From JALNYB01 sp963676235 (GTDB taxonomy: Archaea; Thermoplasmatota; Thermoplasmata; Methanomassiliicoccales; Methanomethylophilaceae): a stretch of 64,000 nt of DNA. Within the stretch, counting starts at the first letter, position 1. Each line of letters starts with the position of its first letter. The notes under the pieces are model-generated. The model did not search any database and was not told the origin of the DNA. It worked only from the letters and a program-made list of their open reading frames with translations. The position numbers and the translations under genes are program-made. The stretch is taken from assembly GCA_963676235.1 (NCBI GenBank), contig OY781044.1, positions 1,426,001 to 1,490,000 of the forward strand. Direction: 5' to 3'. Shown here one piece after another: positions 56,294 through 64,000 of this stretch.

Positions 56294-56330
56294 ATTACAC
56301 GCAATTTTTAAACACAGTGTAATTTTTTTG
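56294..56330 (+). terminator. Hairpin with T-run after the surface-protein gene
   Basis: ATTACAC (56294-56300) pairs with GTGTAAT (56317-56323), followed by six or more T. The arms also resemble the TetR palindrome at 24377. The remainder of 56331-56809 shows nothing assignable. Confidence 0.45.
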
Positions 56331-56809
56331 AACAAAGGAACAGAACGGTCTTTTAAAAACGAAACAAAATCACGGCATATCGTCTTTAAAGCTATGTCTA
56401 TGGATTCACAGAATTAGGTTTTTATCAGAATTAACATAAGATCTTGTCTATGTCTATTAAGTTACAGTGAGTAGTAAAAAAATTACAATTTGAATTCAAA
56501 CATCAGATAAATAGAATATCCGATCTCGCATTTTGAATTCATACAGAGGCTTCGATCCTACAGTTCATATCGCCTAGCATTCGCTACCTATACTTGTAAA
56601 ATCTTGCATTCCGGTTAAGATATATCTATTCGAGTCGAAACGGTCGATTTCAAAAAATACAGATTTTAAAATCAAATTAAGATACATCTAAGAGTAACAA
56701 CTGAGGTCTAAGATAAAATCTCTGTAAATTATGAAGAACAGCTATGGCCCATAGGTTAGAATAAATAAAAAGTAAAAGGTTTAATGGATCCTCTTATAGA
56801 ATTACCGTC

Positions 56810-58207
56810 TTACAGACCGTAGTTCTTAAGGTTGAAGTTAGGAACGTCCTGGTACTCTTTTGTAGCGTACTCAACAAACTTATCCGTGTCCTCGGGGAGG
56901 GCTGAGATCTTCTTGTGAATGTCATTGATGACATCGAGCTGTTTGTTTGTAAGTCCGAGCTCTTTTGTTTTATAACCATTGATGATTATCTCTGCTGCTT
57001 TGAGTCCGGCTGCCCTTGATCTGAGGTACAGGTCATTGCCGTTTGCTGCAATCGCCTGTCCGATCTCGTATGCGTGGTCGTATGCGAGTACATATCCCTC
57101 AGGGCCTCTTGTCCTGTCGGTGTACATGTAAAGATCTCTAAGGGTCTTCTCCTGTTTAAGCTGGGTTGCAGTGTTCATTAAAGCGCACTCGTATCCGAGT
57201 GATCCGAACCAGCACTGAACAGATGATCCACCGAATTCAGGGTGGTACTCGACAGATTCGTTCGACCAGAGGTCACAGCACTGTGCGATCAGGTTACCCT
57301 GAAGATCGCAGTGTGCGCATTGACAGTTCTTTCCTTCCTGTGCGGCTGGCTTTCCTGCAATGGCTTTACAGATGATTCCTTCGTATCCACAATCTTTGTC
57401 AGGTCCGGATGCTCCACATTCCCATGCTGCAAGTGTTCTTGCAGATGCGATTGCTCTTGTAACAGCTGAGAAGGTCTTCTGAACATCATTATCAAGGAAA
57501 CCGCCGGCCATGAACATAGAAGTGTTAGCTCCAGCACAGTTGGTATCTCCACCAGCAATGCATCTGTTTTTCTTTGCGATGTTAGCGAATTCCTGCCAGA
57601 TGTAAGTCATATCAATTGATCCGAGGTATCCTACTCCGAAAAGGAATGCAACGATATCTCCGTTCGTGACTGCGTAATCCGAGAGTTCTTTTCCACCGAC
57701 TGACTCGATAGAAAGGTTGTCTGCTCCGTTCTCACATGCGAACTCTGCGCACTGGAACATTTTCTCAGGATATGCGTGTAATGAATCCATTCCAGGGCGA
57801 AGGCCGTTATCTGCCTCACGCTGATCGGGGATTGTCTGTCTGGTACCACAGTTAAGTCCGTACTCCTCGTGGAATTTCTCACATATTGCTTTCTGTCCTG
57901 CAACAACAGGTACACAGAGTTTTTCCTGGTTCATCTGAGAGACCCACTCGGTCTCTAACTGAACATCTGGGAATCCCGCAGTGATTGCTCTGTTGAGGAT
58001 ATCTTTCGAGATATAATCGACGTATTCTCTCCTGAGTTTTTCAGGGTCTTTCTCTGTTCCCGGCCTGGGAGCGTAGTTGATCTCAGGGATAACTCTTCCT
58101 GCTCCGATCTTTAATCCGAAACCGTATGAAACGGGGTGTTTTGCCTGACCAAAAACCATGTCATCTGCACAGTCGTAAGCCATTTTTGTGTATCTAGTAA
58201 CTGACAT
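56810..58207 (-). CDS. mtaB: Methanol:corrinoid methyltransferase MtaB, copy 1
   Basis: Breaks methanol with a zinc ion and methylates the corrinoid of MtaC. 465 residues; the zinc ligands known from Methanosarcina barkeri (Glu164, Cys220, Cys269) correspond to Glu168 in SIESVGGKE, Cys224 in DTNCAGANT and Cys273 in KDCGYEG. The start has GGAGG upstream, overlapping the end of mtaC1. Very similar to the second copy at 59365, differing mainly in surface segments. Confidence 0.97.
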   Translation of the reverse strand: MSVTRYTKMAYDCADDMVFGQAKHPVSYGFGLKIGAGRVIPEINYAPRPGTEKDPEKLRREYVDYISKDILNRAITAGFPDVQLETEWVSQMNQEKLCVPVVAGQKAICEKFHEEYGLNCGTRQTIPDQREADNGLRPGMDSLHAYPEKMFQCAEFACENGADNLSIESVGGKELSDYAVTNGDIVAFLFGVGYLGSIDMTYIWQEFANIAKKNRCIAGGDTNCAGANTSMFMAGGFLDNDVQKTFSAVTRAIASARTLAAWECGASGPDKDCGYEGIICKAIAGKPAAQEGKNCQCAHCDLQGNLIAQCCDLWSNESVEYHPEFGGSSVQCWFGSLGYECALMNTATQLKQEKTLRDLYMYTDRTRGPEGYVLAYDHAYEIGQAIAANGNDLYLRSRAAGLKAAEIIINGYKTKELGLTNKQLDVINDIHKKISALPEDTDKFVEYATKEYQDVPNFNLKNYGL

Positions 58208-58209
58208 AT

Positions 58210-58992
58210 TTAAGCGCCTCCGATAATGTTATCCCATTCTTCTCTAACTTTCTTCCAGTCATATCCAGCGCGGATTTTGTCTGCGATAACTGGTGTCTGG
58301 GGTGCTTTCTCGGAATAGATACCGAGATCGTATGAATTGGCGTAATCTCTGTTGACTGCTCCTCCGCATCCCATAAGTGGCATGCTGAGACCTTTTTCCT
58401 GTAAGAGTTTTGCCTCTGTGGGGAATGCAGACATTGTGGTCGTCATAAGAGCTGTTCCACTAACAAATAATGGTTTGAGCTCGACTGCTTTTGCAACGAG
58501 GTCTACTATCGGAACATCTCTTCCCATATCAACGACAGTATAACCGGAAGATCTGACCATCACAGCTGCGATGTTCTTTCCGATATCGTGGGGATCTCCT
58601 TCTGCTGCATGCATAAGGACTGTTCCTTTTGTCTCTCTTCCTCCTGGTACCTGCTTCTCAGCAAGTGCTATTCCGATCTCCATGGTCTTTGCAGCCATCA
58701 TGATCTCAGGAAGGTAATAGACGTGTTCTGCATATAATTTTGCAACGACTTCCATACCTGCGACAAGTCCGTTGTTGATAACGTCGAGTGGATTCCTCTG
58801 TTTGAGAGCTTCCATAACGACTGGTCCAACAGTCTTAAATCTCATGTACAAAACTTCTTCTGCTACCTTCTTGAATACTTCATCTTTGGGTAACATTTTC
58901 TTTGCCATCTGCTCGGGTGTTGCCACCTGCTGCAGGTCGATGTCGTAACGCTTCAACACTTGGCTGAAGTCTGCTCCTTTCGCGCTTAGCAT
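58210..58992 (-). CDS. mtaC: Methanol corrinoid protein MtaC, copy 1
   Basis: Carries the cobamide that takes the methyl from MtaB and passes it to MtaA. 260 residues: a helical N-terminal domain, then the cobalamin fold with EGDPHDIGKN (His135, lower axial ligand), GYTVVDMGRDVP and LMGCGGAVNRD. The ATG at 58992 matches copy 2 and has GGAG 8 bases before it. A longer ATG at 59067 would add 25 residues and has GGAGG further upstream. Confidence 0.95.
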   Translation of the reverse strand: MLSAKGADFSQVLKRYDIDLQQVATPEQMAKKMLPKDEVFKKVAEEVLYMRFKTVGPVVMEALKQRNPLDVINNGLVAGMEVVAKLYAEHVYYLPEIMMAAKTMEIGIALAEKQVPGGRETKGTVLMHAAEGDPHDIGKNIAAVMVRSSGYTVVDMGRDVPIVDLVAKAVELKPLFVSGTALMTTTMSAFPTEAKLLQEKGLSMPLMGCGGAVNRDYANSYDLGIYSEKAPQTPVIADKIRAGYDWKKVREEWDNIIGGA

Positions 58993-59364
58993 GTATTTTT
59001 CTCCATTTTTGACATCCGAAGATGCCATAGTCATGGAAATTTGGTGATGATATTTATGAAATTTCATGGATGAATGATACCTCCAACGTACTTTTTAGAA
59101 ATCTATAAATATAGATGTACAAAAGTTGCATCCAACTGCACATATTTACAATAAAACTGTTATTGTTTGATTATATCAAACAATAAACCTTATATTAGAA
59201 AATTCTGGCGTAAATACTGATATATCATCCATAGCGAATATTTTTCAGCATTTTTCTATTGACCTTTGATAGAAAGCGGTATTAAGCAGAAGTTAAAAAA
59301 GAATGGAGAATGGGGGCCGAGACCCCCTAAAAAGTTTGACTCTATGCTAAACAAAGAAACAGTC
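58993..59364 (-). promoter_or_regulatory. mtaC1 promoter and mtaB2 terminator region
   Basis: On the minus strand a TATA-like CTATATTTATAG lies at about 59112-59101, giving a transcript start near 59090 and a leader of roughly 95 bases. A GGAGG near 59084 precedes the alternative ATG at 59067. A GGGGG/CCCCC hairpin sits at 59312-59327. Confidence 0.5.
59312..59327 (-). terminator. Intrinsic terminator after mtaB2
   Basis: CCCCC and GGGGG arms around a 6-base loop, 38 bases after the mtaB2 stop, followed on the minus strand by ATTCTCCATTCTTTTTT. It separates the two mtaCB operons. Confidence 0.65.
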
Positions 59365-60768
59365 TTAGAAGCCGTAGTTCTTCTTGTTGTAAAGAGGAAC
59401 AAGATCTGAATATTTCTTGTCGCAATACTCGAAGAATTTGTCTTCGCTGTCAGGCAATGCTTCGAGGTCCTTGATAATGTTAACAAGAACATCTTTCTGC
59501 TTGTTGGTCAGAGCGATCTCTTTTGCCTCGTTACCGGCTTTGATGAGTTTCGCTGCTGTGATACCAGCTGCCCTTGAACGGAGGTAAAGGTTGTTACCTT
59601 CTTTGGCAATTGCCTCTCCGATCTTGTATGCATTGTCGTAAGCAAGGACGTATCCTTCTGGTCCTCTTGAACGATCCGAGATCATGTACAAGTCCCTGAG
59701 GGTTTTCTCCTGGCCGGTTGCGATAGCTGTGTTCATAAGAGATACTTCGTATCCGAGTGATCCAAGCCAGCACTGAACAGATGATCCACCGAATTCGGGG
59801 TGGTACTCGACAGACTCGTTCGACCAAAGGTCACAAACCTGTGCCATCAGGTTACCCTGAAGATCGCAGTGTGCGCACTGACAGTTCTTTCCTTCCTGTG
59901 CACAGGGCTTTCCTGCAATGGATTTTGCAATAGGTCCCTCGTATCCACAGTCTTTGTCAGGTCCGGATGCTCCGCATTCCCATGCAACGAGTGTCCTTGC
60001 AGATGCGATTGCCCTTGTAACTGCAGAGTAGGTTCTCTGAACATCGTTATCAAGATATCCGCCAGCCATGAACATAGCGGTGTTAGCTCCTGCACAGTTG
60101 GTGTCTCCTCCTGCGATGGTCTTGTTCTTCTTACAGATGTTTACGAACTCTTTCCAAACGTATTCCATATCTATGGAACCGAGGTATCCTACTCCGAAGA
60201 GGAATGCAACGATATCTCCGTTTGTTGTTGCGTAATCTGAGAGCTCTTTTCCGCCCATTGTCTCGACAGAGAAAACATCTGCGCCGTTTTCGCAAGCTAC
60301 CTCTGCTGCCTTGAAGAGTGCTTCAGGGTATGCGTGGTGACCTTTCATTCCGGTGCGGAGACCTTCTTCTCCTGCCTCACGCTGGTCGGGAATTGTGTGC
60401 CTTACTGCACAGTTGATTCCGTATTCCTCGTGGTATTTTTCGCAGATTGCTTTCTGACCTTCGACGACAGGGATTGCCATCTTGGGTGTTCCCATCTGAG
60501 AGACCCATTCTGTTTCAAGCTGTACATCCGGGAATCCGACTGTAACTGCTCTCTCAAGAACATCTTTCGAGATATAATCAACATACTCTTTTGCTAACCT
60601 TGCAGGGTCTTTTTCAGATCCTGGCCTGGGTGCATAGTTGAGCTCAGGGATAACCCTGCCTGCTCCGACCTTGATTCCGAATCCATAAGACACAGGTGAT
60701 TTTGCGGTTCCGAAAACCATCTCATCTGCGCTTGAATAAGCCATTTTTGTGTATCTAGTAACTGACAT
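59365..60768 (-). CDS. mtaB: Methanol:corrinoid methyltransferase MtaB, copy 2
   Basis: 467 residues, same role and zinc site as copy 1 (SVETMGGKE, DTNCAGANT, KDCGYEG). An in-frame ATG 10 codons upstream lies inside mtaC2; the ATG at 60768 with AGGAGGTG before it is the real start. Compared with copy 1 it has two additional residues near position 133 (GEEG). Spacing to mtaC2 is 2 bases. Confidence 0.97.
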   Translation of the reverse strand: MSVTRYTKMAYSSADEMVFGTAKSPVSYGFGIKVGAGRVIPELNYAPRPGSEKDPARLAKEYVDYISKDVLERAVTVGFPDVQLETEWVSQMGTPKMAIPVVEGQKAICEKYHEEYGINCAVRHTIPDQREAGEEGLRTGMKGHHAYPEALFKAAEVACENGADVFSVETMGGKELSDYATTNGDIVAFLFGVGYLGSIDMEYVWKEFVNICKKNKTIAGGDTNCAGANTAMFMAGGYLDNDVQRTYSAVTRAIASARTLVAWECGASGPDKDCGYEGPIAKSIAGKPCAQEGKNCQCAHCDLQGNLMAQVCDLWSNESVEYHPEFGGSSVQCWLGSLGYEVSLMNTAIATGQEKTLRDLYMISDRSRGPEGYVLAYDNAYKIGEAIAKEGNNLYLRSRAAGITAAKLIKAGNEAKEIALTNKQKDVLVNIIKDLEALPDSEDKFFEYCDKKYSDLVPLYNKKNYGF

Positions 60769-60770
60769 GT

Positions 60771-61553
60771 TTAAGCACCTCCTACGATGTTGTCCCATTC
60801 TTCCCTGATTTTTCTCCAGTCGTATCCGGCTTTGATCTTGTCAGCTATTGGCGGTGTCTGTGGTGCTTTCTCTGAGTATATTCCGAGGTCGAATGACTCT
60901 GCGAAATCTCTGTTTACTGCTCCACCGGCTGCCATGAATGGTGTGTTTATTCCCTTTCCGCGGAGTTGCTCTGCGGCGTGCGGGAATGCGGTCATGGTTG
61001 TTGTCATTAATGCTGTTCCTGTTACGAGCATAGGTTTAGATTTAACAACCTCTGCCACTACATCAGTAACTGCAACATCTTTTCCCATATCGATAACTGA
61101 ATATCCAGATGATCTCATCATAACTGCTGCGATGTTCTTTCCGATATCGTGGGGGTCTCCTTCTGCTGCATGCATGACAACTAATCCTTTTGTCTCTCTT
61201 CCTCCGGGGATCTGCTTCTCTGCGATAGCGATTCCGATCTCCATGGTCTTTGCGGCCATCATGATCTCAGGAAGGTAGTAGATATGCTCTGCGTACAGTT
61301 TTGCGACACATTCCATTCCGACAACCAATCCATCATTAATGACAGAGAGTGGTTTGACGGTCTTAAGTGCCTCGGTAACTGCTGGTCCTACTTCCTTGAA
61401 TTTCATGTACAAGACAGTCTCAGCGACTTTCTTGAGTGTAGGGTCCGACGGGAGCATTTTTTTAGCAACCGATTCCGGAGTTGTTTCGTTCTGAGCCTCA
61501 ACGTCGTAACGTTTGAGGATCTTTGTATAGTCGACTCCTTTGTGACTTACCAT
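60771..61553 (-). CDS. mtaC: Methanol corrinoid protein MtaC, copy 2
   Basis: 260 residues, same length as copy 1. EGDPHDIGKN supplies the axial histidine, GYSVIDMGKDV the nucleotide-loop pocket. The start MVSHKGVDYTK follows GGAGGAAAAT; an upstream in-frame ATG at 61598 has no ribosome site. First gene of mtaC2B2. Confidence 0.96.
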   Translation of the reverse strand: MVSHKGVDYTKILKRYDVEAQNETTPESVAKKMLPSDPTLKKVAETVLYMKFKEVGPAVTEALKTVKPLSVINDGLVVGMECVAKLYAEHIYYLPEIMMAAKTMEIGIAIAEKQIPGGRETKGLVVMHAAEGDPHDIGKNIAAVMMRSSGYSVIDMGKDVAVTDVVAEVVKSKPMLVTGTALMTTTMTAFPHAAEQLRGKGINTPFMAAGGAVNRDFAESFDLGIYSEKAPQTPPIADKIKAGYDWRKIREEWDNIVGGA

Positions 61554-61890
61554 ATATTTTCCTCCAAATAAGTGCTGTCGAATTACTTCGGCACACACTA
61601 AAACTCTTAAACAGTTGGTTAATATTTAATTGCTGTCCAGGATGGATGTTATATCCACAAATATAAATAAAAAGAAAAAGTATAAATATAACTAAATTAA
61701 AAGTACTATTTAACACATCTAAACTTCTAAAATCTAGTTACATCCATCATTATCCATCGTCTTATTATGTTAGATCATGTTAGAATCGTAAAGAAACAAG
61801 GCAAAGGAATGCAACAAAATTACTGATTAAGCGAAAACTAAATTGGTTAGATTGTAAAGACTAAATACGATACTTTTCGATTACGGTTGT
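61554..61890. promoter_or_regulatory. Divergent promoter region mtaC2 / cobW-like operon
   Basis: On minus, TTTATTTATATTTG near 61670-61657 is a likely TATA box, giving an mtaC2 leader of about 90 bases. On plus, AT-rich DNA precedes the GTPase gene. No ORF. Confidence 0.45.
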
Positions 61891-62481
61891 ATGTTTGTAT
61901 ATATTCTGGGCGGATTCCTCGGAAGTGGAAAAACGACCCTATTGATGAAATTGGCATCAATGTATAGTAAAAAAGGAACTAAAGTTGCTATCGTCGTTAA
62001 TGAAGCAGGCGAAGTCGGTGTAGATGGCGCCACTTTAAAAGCAGAAGGATATGACGCTATTGAATTACCTGATGGTTGCATTTGTTGTACGTTGTCGGGG
62101 ACACTTCAACACGCATTGCAAAGCATAAAAAAAGATATTGATCCTGATGTCATTATAATCGAACCTACCGGATTGGCCCTTCCACACAAGGTTGAAACCC
62201 TTGTACGTACCTCGATGATCGATCCTGAGGAAACTATCATAATTGGTGTTGCGGACATTCAAAGGTTCGATGACCTGATCAAGAAAAAAGAAGAGTTCTT
62301 TAAAAGGCAGATGTTCGGAGCAAATTTCATTCTTATAAACAAAGCAGACCTAGCATCTCCTGAACAACTTGCATCCGCAGTAGCCTATCTTAAACGTGAA
62401 TACCCTGATAAGTTAATCATATCGGTATCTAACAAGACCGGACAAAATCTGGATAAAGTCTACGAGTTGATGAAAGAATGA
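61891..62481 (+). CDS. Minimal CobW/HypB-type P-loop GTPase
   Basis: 196 residues covering only the GTPase domain: Walker A GGFLGSGKTTLL, the metal-linked CICCTLSG (CxCC) motif near residue 70, IIIEPTGLALP, and the G4 motif ILINKADL. The C-terminal domain of standard CobW/ZNG1 proteins is missing. The family delivers Zn, Co or Ni to target enzymes. It overlaps the His-rich gene by 4 bases and stands opposite mtaCB, pointing to zinc for MtaB or cobalt/corrinoid for MtaC. Target unproven. Confidence 0.9.
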   Translation: MFVYILGGFLGSGKTTLLMKLASMYSKKGTKVAIVVNEAGEVGVDGATLKAEGYDAIELPDGCICCTLSGTLQHALQSIKKDIDPDVIIIEPTGLALPHKVETLVRTSMIDPEETIIIGVADIQRFDDLIKKKEEFFKRQMFGANFILINKADLASPEQLASAVAYLKREYPDKLIISVSNKTGQNLDKVYELMKE

Positions 62482-63167
62482 GCGAAGAACACAATCATAA
62501 ACACAATGAGGATTGTCACTGTCATGAGTGTGAAGATAAACGTGACGGAGGCGAAAAGACTTCTATGGAAGAAGCCGGCGGAGTAGCCGTAGGTTTTGTA
62601 GGACACTTCCACGGATGGAATTCAGATGCAGAAGCGAGACTTGCTAATGCTCTGATCATTACTGGAAAATGGGTTGAAAAGGAATCAGGATGCCTCCTCG
62701 GACACATCAAATGTGCTGTTTATCACGATGACGGAACCGGAATCACACTCAACCTTACCGATTTAGACAATGGAGTTGAACACCATGGTGTTATCGACCC
62801 CTGCGAAGAAATCAATTTTAACTTTATGGCAGCGGTCTTGGATGTGGATCCACATGAACTGGAACACATAATGATGCACGCCATCGAAGATACTGGGATC
62901 GATTACCAGATTAAAGAAGGACATCATCACCATCACCACGATGAGGATGAACATTGTTGCTGTGGCGATCACCATGAGCATCACCATCACCACGATGAGG
63001 ATGAACATTGTTGCTGTGGCGATCACCATGAGCATCACCATCACCACGATGATGACGATGATGATGAAGAATGCCATTGTAAAGCGTGCGAAGATCGCCG
63101 TAAAGAAGAAGCTTCCGAGCAGACAACTGAAAAGAAGTCTATTTGGGACAAGATCAGGAGGAAATGA
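62478..63167 (+). CDS. His/Cys-rich metal-binding protein with tandem repeat
   Basis: 229 residues. N-terminus NHKHNEDCHCHECEDKRD; a folded middle domain (about 35-140: VGHFHGWNSDAEARLANAL, CLLGHIKCAVYHDDG, NFNFMAAVLDVDPHELEH); then two perfect copies of an 18-residue unit of His, Asp/Glu and CCCG, a third partial copy and CHCKACEDRR. The ends mirror each other (CHCHECEDKR, CHCKACEDRR). It could store or hand over zinc, cobalt or nickel. Overlaps the GTPase and is 2 bases from the activator. Confidence 0.82.
   Translation: MSEEHNHKHNEDCHCHECEDKRDGGEKTSMEEAGGVAVGFVGHFHGWNSDAEARLANALIITGKWVEKESGCLLGHIKCAVYHDDGTGITLNLTDLDNGVEHHGVIDPCEEINFNFMAAVLDVDPHELEHIMMHAIEDTGIDYQIKEGHHHHHHDEDEHCCCGDHHEHHHHHDEDEHCCCGDHHEHHHHHDDDDDDEECHCKACEDRRKEEASEQTTEKKSIWDKIRRK
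62925..63050 (+). repeat. 54-bp tandem repeat in the His-rich gene
   Basis: Two identical 54-base copies (62925-62978, 62979-63032) and a partial third to about 63050. The copies do not differ even at silent sites, indicating recent duplication and possible length variation between strains. Confidence 0.85.
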
Positions 63168-63169
63168 AA

Positions 63170-64000
63170 ATGAGTTATGGAATATCTTTAGATATGGGTA
63201 CAAGCGGAACGAGGGCTCATGCAGTCAATCTTTCCGACGGTAAGATTTTGTCTACATCAGTAACTGAATGTCACCCTTTACCGGGTGCGAACATCATGGA
63301 TCATTTGACATTCTGTATTAATGTTGGTACAGAATTAGCTCACGATATCGTAATGGATACTGTGAACAAAGTCATAAAAACGCTAGATATAGATCTTAAA
63401 AAAGTAGAAAAGGTCAGTATCTGTGGTAACCCTATTCAACTATCTCTGTTCCAGGGGATTCCCATAGACGACCTTGCTTTTGCCGGTGAGAACGCTCACA
63501 AAGCAAGAGGTATAAAAAACCAGGCAAGAAATGCAGGTGTATTCTCAGCAGTAGATGTTGGAATGGATCTTCCCGATGGAACTGAACTTTATGTTCCTCC
63601 GGCGATTAGACATGAGATTGGTGCAGACGCGCTTGCTATGATGTATAAAAGCGGATTCCTCGATCAGAAAAATAACTGCCTCGTAACTGATTACGGAACT
63701 AATGCAGAAATGGCATTGAAAGTTGGAGACGAGATTTACACAGGATCTGCAGCAGCAGGTCCGGCGATGGAGGGTCAATCCATCAAATGTGGTATGCTTG
63801 CAGGCCCAGGCGCGATTTGTGACTTAGAGTATGATTTCTCATGGAAATGTATGGTCTTGGATGAAGAAATAACTCCCCAACCAGGTGATAACTGTGATTT
63901 TGGCCTTAACATGATTACTGAAGAAGGGCCTATGCACGGAAAAGCAAAAGGAATTACTGGAACCGGAGTTGTCGCCGCAGTCGCTGCAGCCTTAGACGGA
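63170..64000 (+). CDS. Corrinoid-enzyme reductive activator-like ASKHA protein (partial)
   Basis: 277 codons to the window edge, no stop. It begins GISLDMGTSGTRAHAVNLSDG, an ASKHA phosphate loop, and later shows VTDYGTNAEMALKVGDEIYTG and AAGPAMEGQSIKCGMLAGPGAI, as in the RamA/RACo activators that use ATP to reduce Co(II) corrinoid. The N-terminal ferredoxin part of many activators is missing; a C-terminal cluster may lie beyond the edge, as in RamA. A methanogenesis marker protein of the same fold is an alternative name. GGAGG precedes the start, 2 bases after the His-rich gene. Confidence 0.8.
   Translation, partial: MSYGISLDMGTSGTRAHAVNLSDGKILSTSVTECHPLPGANIMDHLTFCINVGTELAHDIVMDTVNKVIKTLDIDLKKVEKVSICGNPIQLSLFQGIPIDDLAFAGENAHKARGIKNQARNAGVFSAVDVGMDLPDGTELYVPPAIRHEIGADALAMMYKSGFLDQKNNCLVTDYGTNAEMALKVGDEIYTGSAAAGPAMEGQSIKCGMLAGPGAICDLEYDFSWKCMVLDEEITPQPGDNCDFGLNMITEEGPMHGKAKGITGTGVVAAVAAALDG

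Noticed and set aside
62925..63050. CRISPR-like array
   Set aside because: The repeats are contiguous, in frame and lack spacers; they encode protein.
62763..63203. Long antisense ORFs rich in Ile, Met and Val opposite the His-rich gene
   Set aside because: They mirror the His/Asp codon repeats on the other strand and have no ribosome site.

Overview
The window comes from a methylotrophic, H2-dependent methanogen of the order Methanomassiliicoccales (class Thermoplasmata). The evidence is two complete methanol:corrinoid methyltransferase operons (mtaCB), archaeal information-processing genes (SRP54, archaeal PheT, TrmY, a tRNA-Ala with encoded CCA), an archaeal HMG-CoA reductase and moderately AT-rich DNA. 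None of the 63 complete or reconstructed protein genes read here ends in TAG; all end in TGA or TAA. That fits this order, where UAG encodes pyrrolysine. One gene, a MarR regulator at 24456-24920, carries an in-frame TAG and runs on to a full-length MarR C-terminus that overlaps the next start codon.

Layout. 1-11.3 kb is housekeeping: hmgA-pheT-peroxiredoxin on +, then a long - operon of srp54, trmY, a small zinc-ribbon membrane protein, a phosphopantetheine adenylyltransferase/NTPase fusion, an FAD-linked (GlcD-type) dehydrogenase and etfB-etfA, plus a coiled-coil protein. 11.5-22.7 kb holds purB, tRNA-Ala(CGC), a MerR regulator, the cobalt chelatase cbiK and a complete trpEGDCFBA operon behind two palindromes. 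22.7-28.5 kb has two lysine-rich microproteins, a broken YoaP-type gene, a TetR regulator and a MarR-ABC-ABC exporter operon. 28.5-33 kb has rubredoxin, MarC and three paralogous membrane proteins, each an internal duplication (six copies of one module).

33-52.5 kb is accessory: a nitroreductase, a secreted papain-like protease, a corrinoid/iron ABC importer, a UvrD-type helicase whose N-terminal domain also exists as a separate gene, transporters (MFS, MATE), an acetyltransferase and several zinc-ribbon proteins. 52.6-54.3 kb is an IS1634-like insertion sequence with a frameshifted transposase.

56.8-64 kb is the energy-metabolism block. mtaC2B2 and mtaC1B1 lie in tandem on -. Opposite them on + is an operon of a minimal CobW/HypB-type GTPase, a very His/Cys-rich protein and an ASKHA protein resembling reductive activators of corrinoid enzymes, cut by the window edge. 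The likely logic is that MtaB (zinc) and MtaC (cobalt corrinoid) move the methyl group of methanol, while the + operon supplies metal or reactivates the corrinoid; this second role is inferred. CbiK and the BtuCDF-like importer would feed the same cobamide demand.

I saw no rRNA, CRISPR array or replication origin. Many intergenic stretches carry palindromes or hairpins, listed individually.
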